From: Clostridiales bacterium
GTDB taxonomy: Bacteria; Bacillota_A; Clostridia; Oscillospirales; Acutalibacteraceae
Assembly: GCA_009774735.1 (NCBI GenBank)
Contig: VSOH01000306.1
Coordinates: 1 to 64,000, forward strand
Length of the DNA: 64,000 bases
Direction: 5' to 3'
In this document: positions 50,499-59,254 of the stretch, in pieces
Numbering within the stretch: the first letter of the stretch is position 1
How the letters are laid out: each line of letters opens with the position of its first letter
Program-made: the position numbers and the translations under genes
Notes under the pieces: generated by a model
Database searches by the model: none
Told to the model about the DNA's origin: nothing
Seen by the model: the letters and a program-made list of their open reading frames with translations, nothing else

Positions 50499-53393
50499 AT
50501 GATACAGTTTCAAGAATATCTCAGCAGCGATTATCCTGGTTTCGCTTCGTTCATCGAAACGATCATAAAACCCATCTTCGGCTCTGCCTTTCGTCCTGAT
50601 GCTGACCTTCAGGACATGATTGACTATCCCGAAGACATTGAGGATTTCAACCTTATCACAAGTAGCCACGATGAGGATTTCCGCAAGTTGGCAGCAGAAA
50701 GCAATGTCATTCGTCTGCTCAAACTCGGACGTGTCAATACCTCCAATGGCATCCCTATCCACGTCTATGACATCACGGTAGGCAGTCGCAAGCATATAGG
50801 ACGCAACCGTAAGGGCATTCAGGAAATCATTCGTCGCAACAGCGAGATGACCAATCAGACGGGTGCATTCATGCTTTTCCACTATGCTGATGAGACGTGG
50901 GAGTGGCGTTTCAGCTACTGCTTTATCGGTAAGAATCGTGAGGATAGCACCAGCGCCAAGCGTTACACCTATCTGCTCGGTCGCGGTCAGTCGTGCAAGA
51001 CAGCTGCCCTTCGTTTCCAGACACTTTTCAGAAAGAGTGGTAAGATTGCCATCGAGGACATTACCGATGCTTTCTCAGTGGAAAGCGTCAGCAAGGAGTT
51101 CTTCGATGAGTATCGCTCTAACTATGCAGATATTGTCTGCTACGTCACCGGCAAACGCATGGTGAAAGTTGGTGGAAAATGGGAAGAGAAACAGGAACAC
51201 GAGCCTAACGAGTTCATCATGCAGCAGTTCGCTCAGTTTGCTGACCCTGAAAAGGCTGTCCGTGACTATGTGAAGAAGCTCATGGGTCGCCTTGTATTCC
51301 TCCAGTTCATCCAGAAAAAGGGATGGCTTGGTGTACCTGTTGGTGATGAGTCATGGACGCAGGGTGACAAGGAGTTTATCCAGCACCTGTTTGATAAGTG
51401 TGAGAACCAGGACACATTTATTGACACCGTCCTTGAACCACTCTTCTACGACATCAATAATCGTCGTGAGGAGGATCTTGCCAATGCTGTACTTGGTTCA
51501 GGCATCAAGGTGCCTTACCTCAATGGAGGTCTCTTTGAGATGGATGCAGAAGATAATACACAGTTCCCACTTCCTGCTAAGTACATGGCAGACATGCTTG
51601 ATTTCTTCTCTGCCTACAACTTCACCATCGACGAGAATGATCCTGATGATGCGGAGGTGGGTGTTGACCCTGAGATGCTTGGACGTGTGTTCGAGAACTT
51701 GCTTGAAGACAACAAAGACAAAGGCGCATTCTACACGCCAAAGGAGATTGTGCAATACATGTGTCGTGAGTCGCTGATAGCTTACCTTCAGACGGACATC
51801 GAGGACGAGGACACCAAAGCTTCGTTCCGCAACTTCGTTACTAATCACGAGGTGAGCGAACTGAAACCAGCTGATGTATTCAAGGTAGACAAGAAACTTC
51901 GTGAGGTAAAGATTTGTGACCCTGCCATTGGTTCGGGTGCATTCCCTATGGGCTTACTGAAGGAACTCTTTGATTGCCGTATGGCGATTGAGGGCAATGA
52001 GGAGGGTAAAACACCTGCCGATATTAAGAAGGACATCATTCAGAACTCCATCTATGGTGTGGACATCGAAAAGGGAGCTGTTGACATTGCACGCCTCCGT
52101 TTCTGGCTATCGCTTATCATCGATGAACAGACACCTCATGCTTTGCCTAACATGGACTTCAAGATTATGCAGGGCAACTCTCTCTTGGAGCAGTATATGG
52201 GTGTTCCTCTCGATGACATCTACGACAGTAGCCGCCAGATGATGTTGGCATTCGACGAAGAGACAACCGCTCGAATGCTCCTCAAAGAGCACATGTTCTC
52301 GTACTTTGAGAAGGAAGATCATGACGAAAAAGCTGAGATACTCAAAAGCATAGACAATGCTGTAAAGTCAATGGTCAAGGCAAAGACCTTGGGCAATCCT
52401 GAGGTGTGTGCTGCCATTGATGCGCTTAATCTTCGCAACAATCAGGAGTTCTTCCTTTGGCACACATGGTTTAACGATGTTCTTGCAGATAAGAAGGATG
52501 CCAAAGGAAAGCCAATTAAAGGTTCTGGGGGCTTTGATATTGTGATTGGTAATCCACCGTATATACAGTTGCAAGCCGACAATGGAAAACTTGGTCACTA
52601 TTACAACAACAAAGGTTTTGAAACCTTTGTAAAAACAGGTGACATCTATTCTTTATTTTATGAGTTTGGATTCTCAATTCTGAAGAATAGTGGTAACTTG
52701 TGTTATATTACTTCAAACACATGGATGAGAGCTTCTTACGGAGAGAAAACACGTTCTTTCTTTAGTAAAAAAACAAATCCTTTGCTTTTAGTTGATTTCA
52801 CAGGAATGCAGATTCTTGATAGCGCAACTGTTGAAACAAATATAATACTAATCTCTAAAGATAGAAATTCTCAGCACACAAAATGTGTATCAGGTAATGG
52901 GAATGTAGAGGAGATTTTGCCAAATCTAGACAAATACATAGAAGAAAATCATTCATATATGGCATTTAATTCTGATGATTCTTGGATAATTATGTCACCA
53001 TCAGAAAATAAGCTCAAAACGAAGATTGAACGCAAGGGAACAAAATTGTCGGATTGGAATGTTAAAATGTTCAGAGGTTTAACAACAGGATTCAACGATG
53101 CTTATTGTGTAACCACTGAAAAAAAAGACGAAATTCTACAATCATGTAAAGACGAAGAGGAGAAATCAAAAACAGAGAAACTATTTCATAAAACTCTAAG
53201 AGGAAGAGACCTAAAACACTATTATTATAACTGGTCTGGATTATGGGTTATATGGATTCCTTGGCATTTTCCTCTCCATTTTGACACATCTATTGAAGGT
53301 ACATCAATTAAAGCTGAAACTATGTTTGCAGACGAATATCCAACATTATATAAGTATATTACGTCTTACAAAAAAACAACTTTCAGCTCGTAA
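50499..53393 (+). CDS. Eco57I-type N6-adenine methylase, frame broken at A7 tract
   Basis: The 964-residue open part carries an N-terminal helical region, a GAFYTPKEIVQYMCRES motif (about 408), SAM motif DPAIGSGAFPMG (about 473) and the catalytic motif GNPPYIQL (about 682), so the catalytic half is intact. The reading frame ends at 53393 right after a seven-A run (53370-53376); deleting one A continues the frame through 53871 with a TaqI/Eco57I-type target recognition region. The start is 15 bases after the helicase. As written the protein lacks its specificity domain. Confidence 0.88.
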   Translation: MIQFQEYLSSDYPGFASFIETIIKPIFGSAFRPDADLQDMIDYPEDIEDFNLITSSHDEDFRKLAAESNVIRLLKLGRVNTSNGIPIHVYDITVGSRKHIGRNRKGIQEIIRRNSEMTNQTGAFMLFHYADETWEWRFSYCFIGKNREDSTSAKRYTYLLGRGQSCKTAALRFQTLFRKSGKIAIEDITDAFSVESVSKEFFDEYRSNYADIVCYVTGKRMVKVGGKWEEKQEHEPNEFIMQQFAQFADPEKAVRDYVKKLMGRLVFLQFIQKKGWLGVPVGDESWTQGDKEFIQHLFDKCENQDTFIDTVLEPLFYDINNRREEDLANAVLGSGIKVPYLNGGLFEMDAEDNTQFPLPAKYMADMLDFFSAYNFTIDENDPDDAEVGVDPEMLGRVFENLLEDNKDKGAFYTPKEIVQYMCRESLIAYLQTDIEDEDTKASFRNFVTNHEVSELKPADVFKVDKKLREVKICDPAIGSGAFPMGLLKELFDCRMAIEGNEEGKTPADIKKDIIQNSIYGVDIEKGAVDIARLRFWLSLIIDEQTPHALPNMDFKIMQGNSLLEQYMGVPLDDIYDSSRQMMLAFDEETTARMLLKEHMFSYFEKEDHDEKAEILKSIDNAVKSMVKAKTLGNPEVCAAIDALNLRNNQEFFLWHTWFNDVLADKKDAKGKPIKGSGGFDIVIGNPPYIQLQADNGKLGHYYNNKGFETFVKTGDIYSLFYEFGFSILKNSGNLCYITSNTWMRASYGEKTRSFFSKKTNPLLLVDFTGMQILDSATVETNIILISKDRNSQHTKCVSGNGNVEEILPNLDKYIEENHSYMAFNSDDSWIIMSPSENKLKTKIERKGTKLSDWNVKMFRGLTTGFNDAYCVTTEKKDEILQSCKDEEEKSKTEKLFHKTLRGRDLKHYYYNWSGLWVIWIPWHFPLHFDTSIEGTSIKAETMFADEYPTLYKYITSYKKTTFSS

Positions 53394-53871
53394 CAAAGCA
53401 GAAACTGGTATAAGGTATGAATGGTACGCTTTGCAACGATGGGGTGCAAATTTTTGGCAAGAATTTATTAAGCCTAAGATTGTTTGGCTAGATTTGTGTG
53501 ATGAGTCGAGGTTTTCATATAGTGAAGACGAAATGCCACTCAATACTGTGTTTTTTATCACAGGTGATAACCTATATTCAATATTAGGTATATTAAATTC
53601 TAAACTTATACTATGGTATTTTAGAACATGCTTAGGAACTACATCTGGAGTTGGAACGAATCGATGGTTAAAATACACTGTGGAACAATTGCCTATTTAT
53701 AAAGGCGAAACTAATGCTATTTCTGAAATAAGCAAAAAGATAACAGAAATCAAGCGTCTAAATTCCCAAGCAGACACCTCCGCTGAAGAGCGAGAAATCG
53801 ACCGCCTCGTGTATCAGCTCTACGGATTAACAGAGGAAGAAATCACAATTGTTGAAGGTTCTAACGCATAA
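53377..53871 (+). pseudogene. C-terminal specificity region of the methylase, out of frame
   Basis: Continuation of the methylase with one base removed from the A7 tract. It reads QLSARNKAETGIRYEWYALQ, then IVWLDLCDESRFSYSEDEMP, NTVFFITGDNLYSILGILNS and LPIYKGE, the target-recognition end typical of Eco57I-like enzymes, and finishes with an EEREIDRLVYQLYGLTEEE helix. A separate start inside it (53281, MTHLL) overlaps the methylase in another frame and looks unlikely. It is joined here as the second half of one gene. Confidence 0.7.
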
Positions 53872-53875
53872 ATAT

Positions 53876-54547
53876 ATGGCTACATTAAAAGAATTATACA
53901 CAACATTGAAGTCGCTGAGAGACATGAATCTCCCAGTAGATGAAAAGTTGCTTAAAGCTGCTGATAATCTTGAAGAGAAAATCATTAAGGAAGAGATTCT
54001 GCCTTCATTAAGCCAAAACATAGAGCCATTGCTGAACGAGATTCAGCGTGATCTCGTACTCGTTGTTGAATATCATCCAGGTGAACCTATAAGCGTTGCC
54101 CTCTCACGCAAGACAAAGATTAGTGAGATAGTTGATGCTAAACAGCTGACTCCGAAAAGCAGTACTCCTGTTAAAAGCATAACTAAGCCAGACGCGGTGG
54201 AGCCTCATGAGCCAACGAAGCATGTAGATAATCCAACAAAAGGAATGAGAGTGATATTTCCAGATGGCACTGTCATCTGGAATCGTGCTGCGATAGATAC
54301 GTTTATCAACGCTCTCCGTAAAATAGGTCTTGACCGAATCCCACAAGTTGGAATAGAGCATGGTGGTGGCTTTAATCTTGTGAGCAAGAGCAAGAGAGAA
54401 GCAATCCCCGGTCGTGTATGGCAGCATGAGTGTGATGGTTGGTACATTTATAGTAATATCAGCAACAACACCAAGGCTGATGACCTACGTCGAATCTCAG
54501 ATTACTATTCTCTTGGGTTAAAGATTGAAGAAGGCAAACCTGAATAG
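53876..54547 (+). CDS. Unknown restriction-linked protein with C-terminal RAMA-like segment
   Basis: A 223-residue protein with a helical N-terminal half (about 1-100) and a separate C-terminal domain: GMRVIFPDGTVIWNRAAIDT, then IEHGGGFNLVSKS and CDGWYIYSNISNNTKADDLR. The C-terminal part has the feel of small beta-rich domains attached to DNA modification enzymes, such as the RAMA family, but I cannot be certain. The start at 53876 (ATGGCTACATTA) is 4 bases after the methylase frame ends, and the next gene is 2 bases downstream. Confidence 0.55.
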   Translation: MATLKELYTTLKSLRDMNLPVDEKLLKAADNLEEKIIKEEILPSLSQNIEPLLNEIQRDLVLVVEYHPGEPISVALSRKTKISEIVDAKQLTPKSSTPVKSITKPDAVEPHEPTKHVDNPTKGMRVIFPDGTVIWNRAAIDTFINALRKIGLDRIPQVGIEHGGGFNLVSKSKREAIPGRVWQHECDGWYIYSNISNNTKADDLRRISDYYSLGLKIEEGKPE

Positions 54548-54549
54548 AT

Positions 54550-55137
54550 ATGGCAAAGAAGGAACGTACATACGAGAACTTCGGTGAATACCTTTACTGG
54601 TCTTACGCAAACTTGCAAATGCTTCATTATGCCATAAATGCTGGTAAGAAAAAGTACGACCGCACATGTTTCATGATACGTGCAAAGGCATTCAAGGCAT
54701 ACAAAGAAGGGCGTTGGAACATCCATGACCTTCTGGAGTTCAATGTGGCTAAGATACAACAGAATAACTATTGCTGGTACTGTGGTAAAGAGATGGGACC
54801 TTCTAAGTTGACAAAGGATCATGTCTTTCCCCGAAGCAAAGGTGGTGACAATGATATGGACAACATCATCATGGTGTGTAAGACCTGTAACTCCAGCAAA
54901 GGCAATATGGACTTGTTTGAATGGTATGCAGAAGTTCGGAAGGAATGGCCACCAATCAATGTACTTGTCCATTATCTAAAGAATATCTACCTTTACAGCA
55001 TTGAACACGGATTGATGGATAAGCACAGTGAAGAACTTGGCACGATGGATTTGCCTTTCAAGTGGCAGTATATTCCTGTAAACTATCCGCAACCAGAACT
55101 TTACTTAACGGAGGAAGATACTGCTGATACGCAATAA
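54550..55137 (+). CDS. HNH endonuclease
   Basis: A 195-residue protein with a complete HNH motif: CWYCG (Cys 75 and 78), LTKDHVFPRSKGG (Asp 90, His 91), DNIIMVCKTCNSSKG (Asn 105, Cys 110 and 113). The Cys pairs hold a structural zinc. N- and C-terminal parts are unrelated to any domain I know. It sits in the restriction cluster and could be an additional nuclease or part of it. Confidence 0.85.
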   Translation: MAKKERTYENFGEYLYWSYANLQMLHYAINAGKKKYDRTCFMIRAKAFKAYKEGRWNIHDLLEFNVAKIQQNNYCWYCGKEMGPSKLTKDHVFPRSKGGDNDMDNIIMVCKTCNSSKGNMDLFEWYAEVRKEWPPINVLVHYLKNIYLYSIEHGLMDKHSEELGTMDLPFKWQYIPVNYPQPELYLTEEDTADTQ

Positions 55138-55156
55138 AAAGAAAAATAGAAATAAT

Positions 55157-56608
55157 ATGATAGGAAACATAGACCTTTTGGTTAAAGAACTTTGTAAACT
55201 GCCCAAAGAAGTAGGATGGGTAGAGTTTAAGCATAACAACTGTGAGCCTACCATGGTTGGAGAAGATATTAGCGCTCTTGCCAACAGTGCGACTCTGAAC
55301 GATCGCGACTATGCGTATATGATTTGGGGCGTAGATGACACTACGCATGAAATCATTGGCACTAAAGTTCGACTGCAGTTAGAGAAAAAGGGAGAACAGG
55401 AGCTGGAGAACTGGCTGCGTTACTTACTCTCTAAAAATGCTGATTTTGAATACTATGACACAGACATTGAAGGCAAGCATGTGGAGTTGATTCGTATTCA
55501 CAAAGCACTCAATGAACCTGTATCTTTCCAAAAGGTTGATTATATCCGTAGTGGTAGTTATACAAAGAAACTACATGAGTTCCCTGTGTTCCGAGCTCAA
55601 CTGTGGGATAAATTACGCCATGCGCAGTTTGAGGATGTTTGCGTGAAGACAGATCAAAGATATGAAGATATTATCCGATCATTGCAAGTAGATGCGTATT
55701 TTACCTTGCTCAACATACCACAACCTACAGAATTGGATGCTGTTGCTCATTATCTATGTGAAGACGGTATCATTTGCAAGCAAGACAATGGTTTGTATTC
55801 AATTACAAATCTTGGCGCAATCCTGTTTGCCAAAGACCTAAACGAATTTGGACGTCTTGGAAGAAAGGCAATGCGTGTGGTACAGTACAAGGGCATAAAC
55901 CGATTACTGATACAAAAGGAGGAGTCTTTTCGTCAAGGATATGCGGTAGCATTCGAGAATATAGTGCGCTATGTAAATGCCTTGCTACCAAGCGTGGAGG
56001 ACGTGAACAAAGTACAATTATCAACAAATAGCAAATTTCCTTTACCTTCTGTAAGAGAAGCTATTGCGAATAGTCTCATACACCAAGACCTATATGTGAC
56101 AGGAGCCGCTCCTGTGGTTGAAATCTTCGACAATCGTATTGAAGTGACCAATCCCGGCACTCCATTAGTCGATGTATTACGAATCATTGATAATCCTCCT
56201 AAATCAAGGAACGAGAAACTAGCATCTTTAATGCGTAGATTGAAGATGTGTGAAGAACTCGGTCGCGGTTGGGACAGAATGGTACTGGCATGTGAAGCTC
56301 AGTTCCTTCCTGCCCCTCGTATTGAGGTTTTTCAAGAGAACACCAAAGTAACATTATTCTCAGAGATGGAGTTTGGCAACATTCCTATGGATGATAAAGT
56401 CTGGTCTTGTTATCTACATGCTTGTCTGATGTACATTCAAGGAGAGGCATTGACAAACAAGTCTTTGCGAGACAGATTTGGATTACCAGAAACATCATCT
56501 GGAAGTTCATCAAGACTAATCAAAGAAGCAATAAACCACAATCTCGTCAAGGTACTTGATCCTAATACAGCTCCACGCTACATGCGGTATATCCCGATAT
56601 GGGCATAA
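55157..56608 (+). CDS. AlbA_2/Schlafen-type ATP-binding protein
   Basis: A 483-residue protein. Residues about 1-120 contain the AlbA_2 (divergent Schlafen) pattern: GWVEFKHNNCEPTMVGEDIS, ALANSATLNDRDYAYMIWGV, then SGSYTKKLHE. A HATPase-like domain (HATPase_c_4) follows: FPLPSVREAIANSLIHQDLY, EIFDNRIEVTNPGTP and CEELGRGWDRM. A short winged-helix-like C-terminus closes it. These proteins are common at the edge of defence islands; function is unknown. Tandem 11-base repeats follow its stop. Confidence 0.85.
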   Translation: MIGNIDLLVKELCKLPKEVGWVEFKHNNCEPTMVGEDISALANSATLNDRDYAYMIWGVDDTTHEIIGTKVRLQLEKKGEQELENWLRYLLSKNADFEYYDTDIEGKHVELIRIHKALNEPVSFQKVDYIRSGSYTKKLHEFPVFRAQLWDKLRHAQFEDVCVKTDQRYEDIIRSLQVDAYFTLLNIPQPTELDAVAHYLCEDGIICKQDNGLYSITNLGAILFAKDLNEFGRLGRKAMRVVQYKGINRLLIQKEESFRQGYAVAFENIVRYVNALLPSVEDVNKVQLSTNSKFPLPSVREAIANSLIHQDLYVTGAAPVVEIFDNRIEVTNPGTPLVDVLRIIDNPPKSRNEKLASLMRRLKMCEELGRGWDRMVLACEAQFLPAPRIEVFQENTKVTLFSEMEFGNIPMDDKVWSCYLHACLMYIQGEALTNKSLRDRFGLPETSSGSSSRLIKEAINHNLVKVLDPNTAPRYMRYIPIWA

Positions 56609-56613
56609 TAATT

Positions 56614-56734
56614 TAACTTGCCTGTAACTTGCCAGTAACATGCTTGGGACAACAACAAAAAACAAAACAATAGCATAAACATCTGATATTCAGCATTGAA
56701 TTTACTATAGTTTAACTTGCTGGTAACTTGCTTG
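56614..56734 (+). repeat. Tandem 11-base repeats (TAACTTGCYNG)
   Basis: Three abutting 11-mers at 56614-56646 (TAACTTGCCTG, TAACTTGCCAG, TAACATGCTTG) and two more at 56713-56734 (TAACTTGCTGG, TAACTTGCTTG). They lie in a 229-base gap (56609-56837) in which I see no gene. Iteron-like or operator-like spacing is seen, and the rest of the gap is AT-rich. Confidence 0.7.
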
Positions 56735-56837
56735 GCATAGCAAAAGCATTCGCTATTGAGGTCGAAAAGTGTACTAATCGGGCAACAGGCAAAACATCAA
56801 AAGGCACAAGTTGCACATCGAAATAGACTAGGTAAAT

Positions 56838-57410
56838 ATGAAATACGAAAGAACAATAATCGAAGGACTACCGAAGAAGTTCAATGTCATGAAGATACTT
56901 GAACTACTTTACAAGGACGGCATACCTGATAATCCACATTGCGTACACTATGGACTGAAGGTTGTTGCTGATGACAGACTAAAGAATGAGACCTGTGCTG
57001 TTGTCTTCCGCAAGGAACTGTCATCGACAGGTGTTTTTGTTCTACATAGTGTAGAGTTGAACTCACTGACGTTTGCAGTTCCAGAATATGCCTCGGAAGC
57101 AGACGTTGTACTGTTTGCATCGCTCATGAATGCAGTTAGAAAGAAACATCCTCGCACCAAAGCATTCGACGATCACAACATTCCTGTCAAATATATTGGA
57201 GCCAGGGAAATCGTTGAAATGAACAAGGATAGGATGAACTATCTCGTGAAGGATCTAACCACACAAGAAGGATTCACCATGCGTGGACTCACCGCTGCCT
57301 TTACCCTTAAAGTCGAGCATTTAATACCATATTCATCTGTGGAAATGCAAGCATACGAACTAAAAAGAACGTTTGCAGAAATGCAATGGCAGAGTGAAGA
57401 TGAAGAGTGA
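56838..57410 (+). CDS. Unknown 190-residue protein
   Basis: Not recognised. It is soluble, with mixed alpha/beta character; a Lys-rich central helix ISLVAL-like segment is absent and no catalytic motif stands out. The C-terminal stretch is acidic (MQWQSEDEE). The next gene starts by overlapping its stop (TGATG), so the pair is translationally coupled. Confidence 0.55.
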   Translation: MKYERTIIEGLPKKFNVMKILELLYKDGIPDNPHCVHYGLKVVADDRLKNETCAVVFRKELSSTGVFVLHSVELNSLTFAVPEYASEADVVLFASLMNAVRKKHPRTKAFDDHNIPVKYIGAREIVEMNKDRMNYLVKDLTTQEGFTMRGLTAAFTLKVEHLIPYSSVEMQAYELKRTFAEMQWQSEDEE

Positions 57411-57766
57411 TGAACGCAGGCAAGCTTCTATCCGATATTCACAATATAGACAATATACAAATGAACAATAATTTTTTACCTGATCATGAGGAGATACTAA
57501 TCTTCCTCGAAGATAACATCTCAAAGTTGGTGCGCCTGAAGGTGGCATCAAGAGCCAAGTACAAGGAGTATGATGAAAACTTCATGAATTACATCACGGC
57601 AGACAGCTGTGAGGATGATGAACGTATATCATTATTTTCTGAGCAGACCTATTTGAGCTACCTCTCAATGGTCAAGAAACTAGAAGATGCAATCAATAAT
57701 GAGCCAGAACTCAAAACCAATGCCACCGTCAAGGAGTATGTAAAGTTGTTGACTGGAGAGGAATAA
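57410..57766 (+). CDS. Unknown helical protein
   Basis: A 118-residue protein starting at ATG 57410 (the in-frame GTG at 57407 is less likely). It has a predominantly helical, acidic sequence (DHEEILIFLEDNISKLVRLK). No known domain. Coupled to the previous gene by overlap. Confidence 0.55.
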   Translation: MNAGKLLSDIHNIDNIQMNNNFLPDHEEILIFLEDNISKLVRLKVASRAKYKEYDENFMNYITADSCEDDERISLFSEQTYLSYLSMVKKLEDAINNEPELKTNATVKEYVKLLTGEE

Positions 57767-57785
57767 CCCATACTGGTATATTTGT

Positions 57786-58523
57786 ATGATTACAGCAAGC
57801 ATGAACAAGGTTGAAATCAACCAACAGATGTGGAAAGTCGCTGAAGAATCATCTGTTGTGAAGGCTTGTACCCAGAAGTTCTTCAAGTCATGCCGCAAAC
57901 TACCCAAGGGTAGAGTGGTAATGACCCGTAAGTTCTTCCATAAAGATACAAACCAATCCTACATCCTTTGTATGTCACAATACGAAGGTGTGCAGGGGTG
58001 TATCTTGCTGGCAGAGGTTGACCATGGCAAACAGAAGTGGTACTACGTCATCAGCGAAGATCTGACAGACACCACAGATGCGTACTCGGCTCATTTCTTC
58101 AAGAGGTATGCGGAACGTGAAGGTATTCCCTTTGTTATGCCGAATATCATCACTCGTTTCTTCATGGAGAACAGGAATGTGGTGAAGATTTACGAATCAG
58201 AGAAAGACAGACAGATAGCATACGCTTCTCGCAATGGCGTAACTCTCTGCCGTTGGGATAGAGAACGAGGTGTAACAAAGCATTGTACCTACGTCTCTCG
58301 TGATATGCTGGGCGACAACCAAGAGGAAGCCTTGCAAACGATACAAGGTGACATTGACCAGATAGAAGGCATACAGCGAAACTTCACCCCAAATTACAAA
58401 GCCACAGGCAAAGACGTGGTTCGTCACATGCACGAGAACCGTGCCTGGACAGATTCAACAGATAAGTCATCCGAGATAGCTTGTGCCATTTACAAGCAAT
58501 TTTTTGAGGATTTAGATGATTAG
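57786..58523 (+). CDS. Unknown 245-residue protein
   Basis: Start MITASMNKVEI at 57786 (a second Met at 57801 is possible). It is soluble. A region rich in aromatic residues (FFHKDTNQSYILCMSQYEGV, KWYYVISEDLTDTTDAYSAH) forms a beta/alpha core; YAEREGIPFVMPNIITRFFM and VRHMHENRAWTDS follow. I do not recognise a family. A gap of 44 bases separates it from the next gene. Confidence 0.55.
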   Translation: MITASMNKVEINQQMWKVAEESSVVKACTQKFFKSCRKLPKGRVVMTRKFFHKDTNQSYILCMSQYEGVQGCILLAEVDHGKQKWYYVISEDLTDTTDAYSAHFFKRYAEREGIPFVMPNIITRFFMENRNVVKIYESEKDRQIAYASRNGVTLCRWDRERGVTKHCTYVSRDMLGDNQEEALQTIQGDIDQIEGIQRNFTPNYKATGKDVVRHMHENRAWTDSTDKSSEIACAIYKQFFEDLDD

Positions 58524-58567
58524 TTTGGTCATTATCAAAACAGATTCACGATAAAGAAAGATCCGAT

Positions 58568-59254
58568 ATGGAGATAAAGACAATAGATAAGTTGTTAAAT
58601 ACGTTGAAGAATCCGAAGCAAAACGATTTCGACGATATTGCTATAAGTTTGATGCGAAACTTTGTAATCAAGAAAGTTGAAGCTGATAGTTTCGGAACAC
58701 GTCACGTAAGATATAGGATTGTAGAATTAGAATTCTATCTCTACAATCAGGAAACCGATGACTGGCCAACATACAATCGTGATTGTGTTGCTGGGCAATG
58801 GTTCTTCCATAAGAGCGGATTGGATATAGCATTCCAAACCAAGAGAGAAGGAAACGAACTCATAGAGTTTGGAGGAATACTTATCAGAGGAGTCGAAAAA
58901 TATGATGATGATAAACTGGTTGGAATTATAGGCGGAGCCCAACGATGCTGCTTTGAACTATTCAACAATTCATTGGAGTTTCCAGAATTATGTGCTTCGG
59001 AAATAGACTCAGAATTTGCAATTTACAAACAAAGAAGAGTCCGTATAAAGCTTGATGAAGAAAGGAAGAATGAATTTAGGTACTTCCGTACCATACCTTC
59101 AGCACAATGGGAAACTCCACGAATGCAGATATTTGAAAAGAAGGTCAAGGGAGTGTACCATGTTATCAAGGACTTGAAGTTAGTCAAGTACGATGATGCC
59201 GTTCAGACAGATGAAGGTGGATTTATTGACGGAACCAGAGTTTATCCAGTATGA
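58568..59254 (+). CDS. Unknown protein, first gene of the deiminase operon
   Basis: A 228-residue soluble protein, not recognised. Residues 45-110 (YRIVELEFYLYNQETDDWPT, CVAGQWFFHKSGLDIAFQTK) look like a 3-methyladenine-glycosylase-like or other small-molecule-binding fold: they include W-F-F-H-x-S-G and I-A-F-Q, and later GGILIRGV and GGAQRCCFELFN. A fold such as that of AlkA-like/MPG enzymes is possible but not firm. Its stop overlaps the next start (ATGA-type, 4 bases), so it is translated with the deiminase. Confidence 0.55.
   Translation: MEIKTIDKLLNTLKNPKQNDFDDIAISLMRNFVIKKVEADSFGTRHVRYRIVELEFYLYNQETDDWPTYNRDCVAGQWFFHKSGLDIAFQTKREGNELIEFGGILIRGVEKYDDDKLVGIIGGAQRCCFELFNNSLEFPELCASEIDSEFAIYKQRRVRIKLDEERKNEFRYFRTIPSAQWETPRMQIFEKKVKGVYHVIKDLKLVKYDDAVQTDEGGFIDGTRVYPV

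Noticed and set aside
53281..53400. An independent start at 53281 for the 3' methylase fragment
   Set aside because: It would overlap the methylase in another frame for over 100 bases, and the conserved sequence only starts at the A7 tract. A frameshift explains it better.
46995..55137. A DISARM or BREX call for the helicase-methylase cluster
   Set aside because: DrmA, DrmB, DrmC or PglZ, BrxC, BrxL genes are not visible. Only helicase, methylase and HNH are shared in type.
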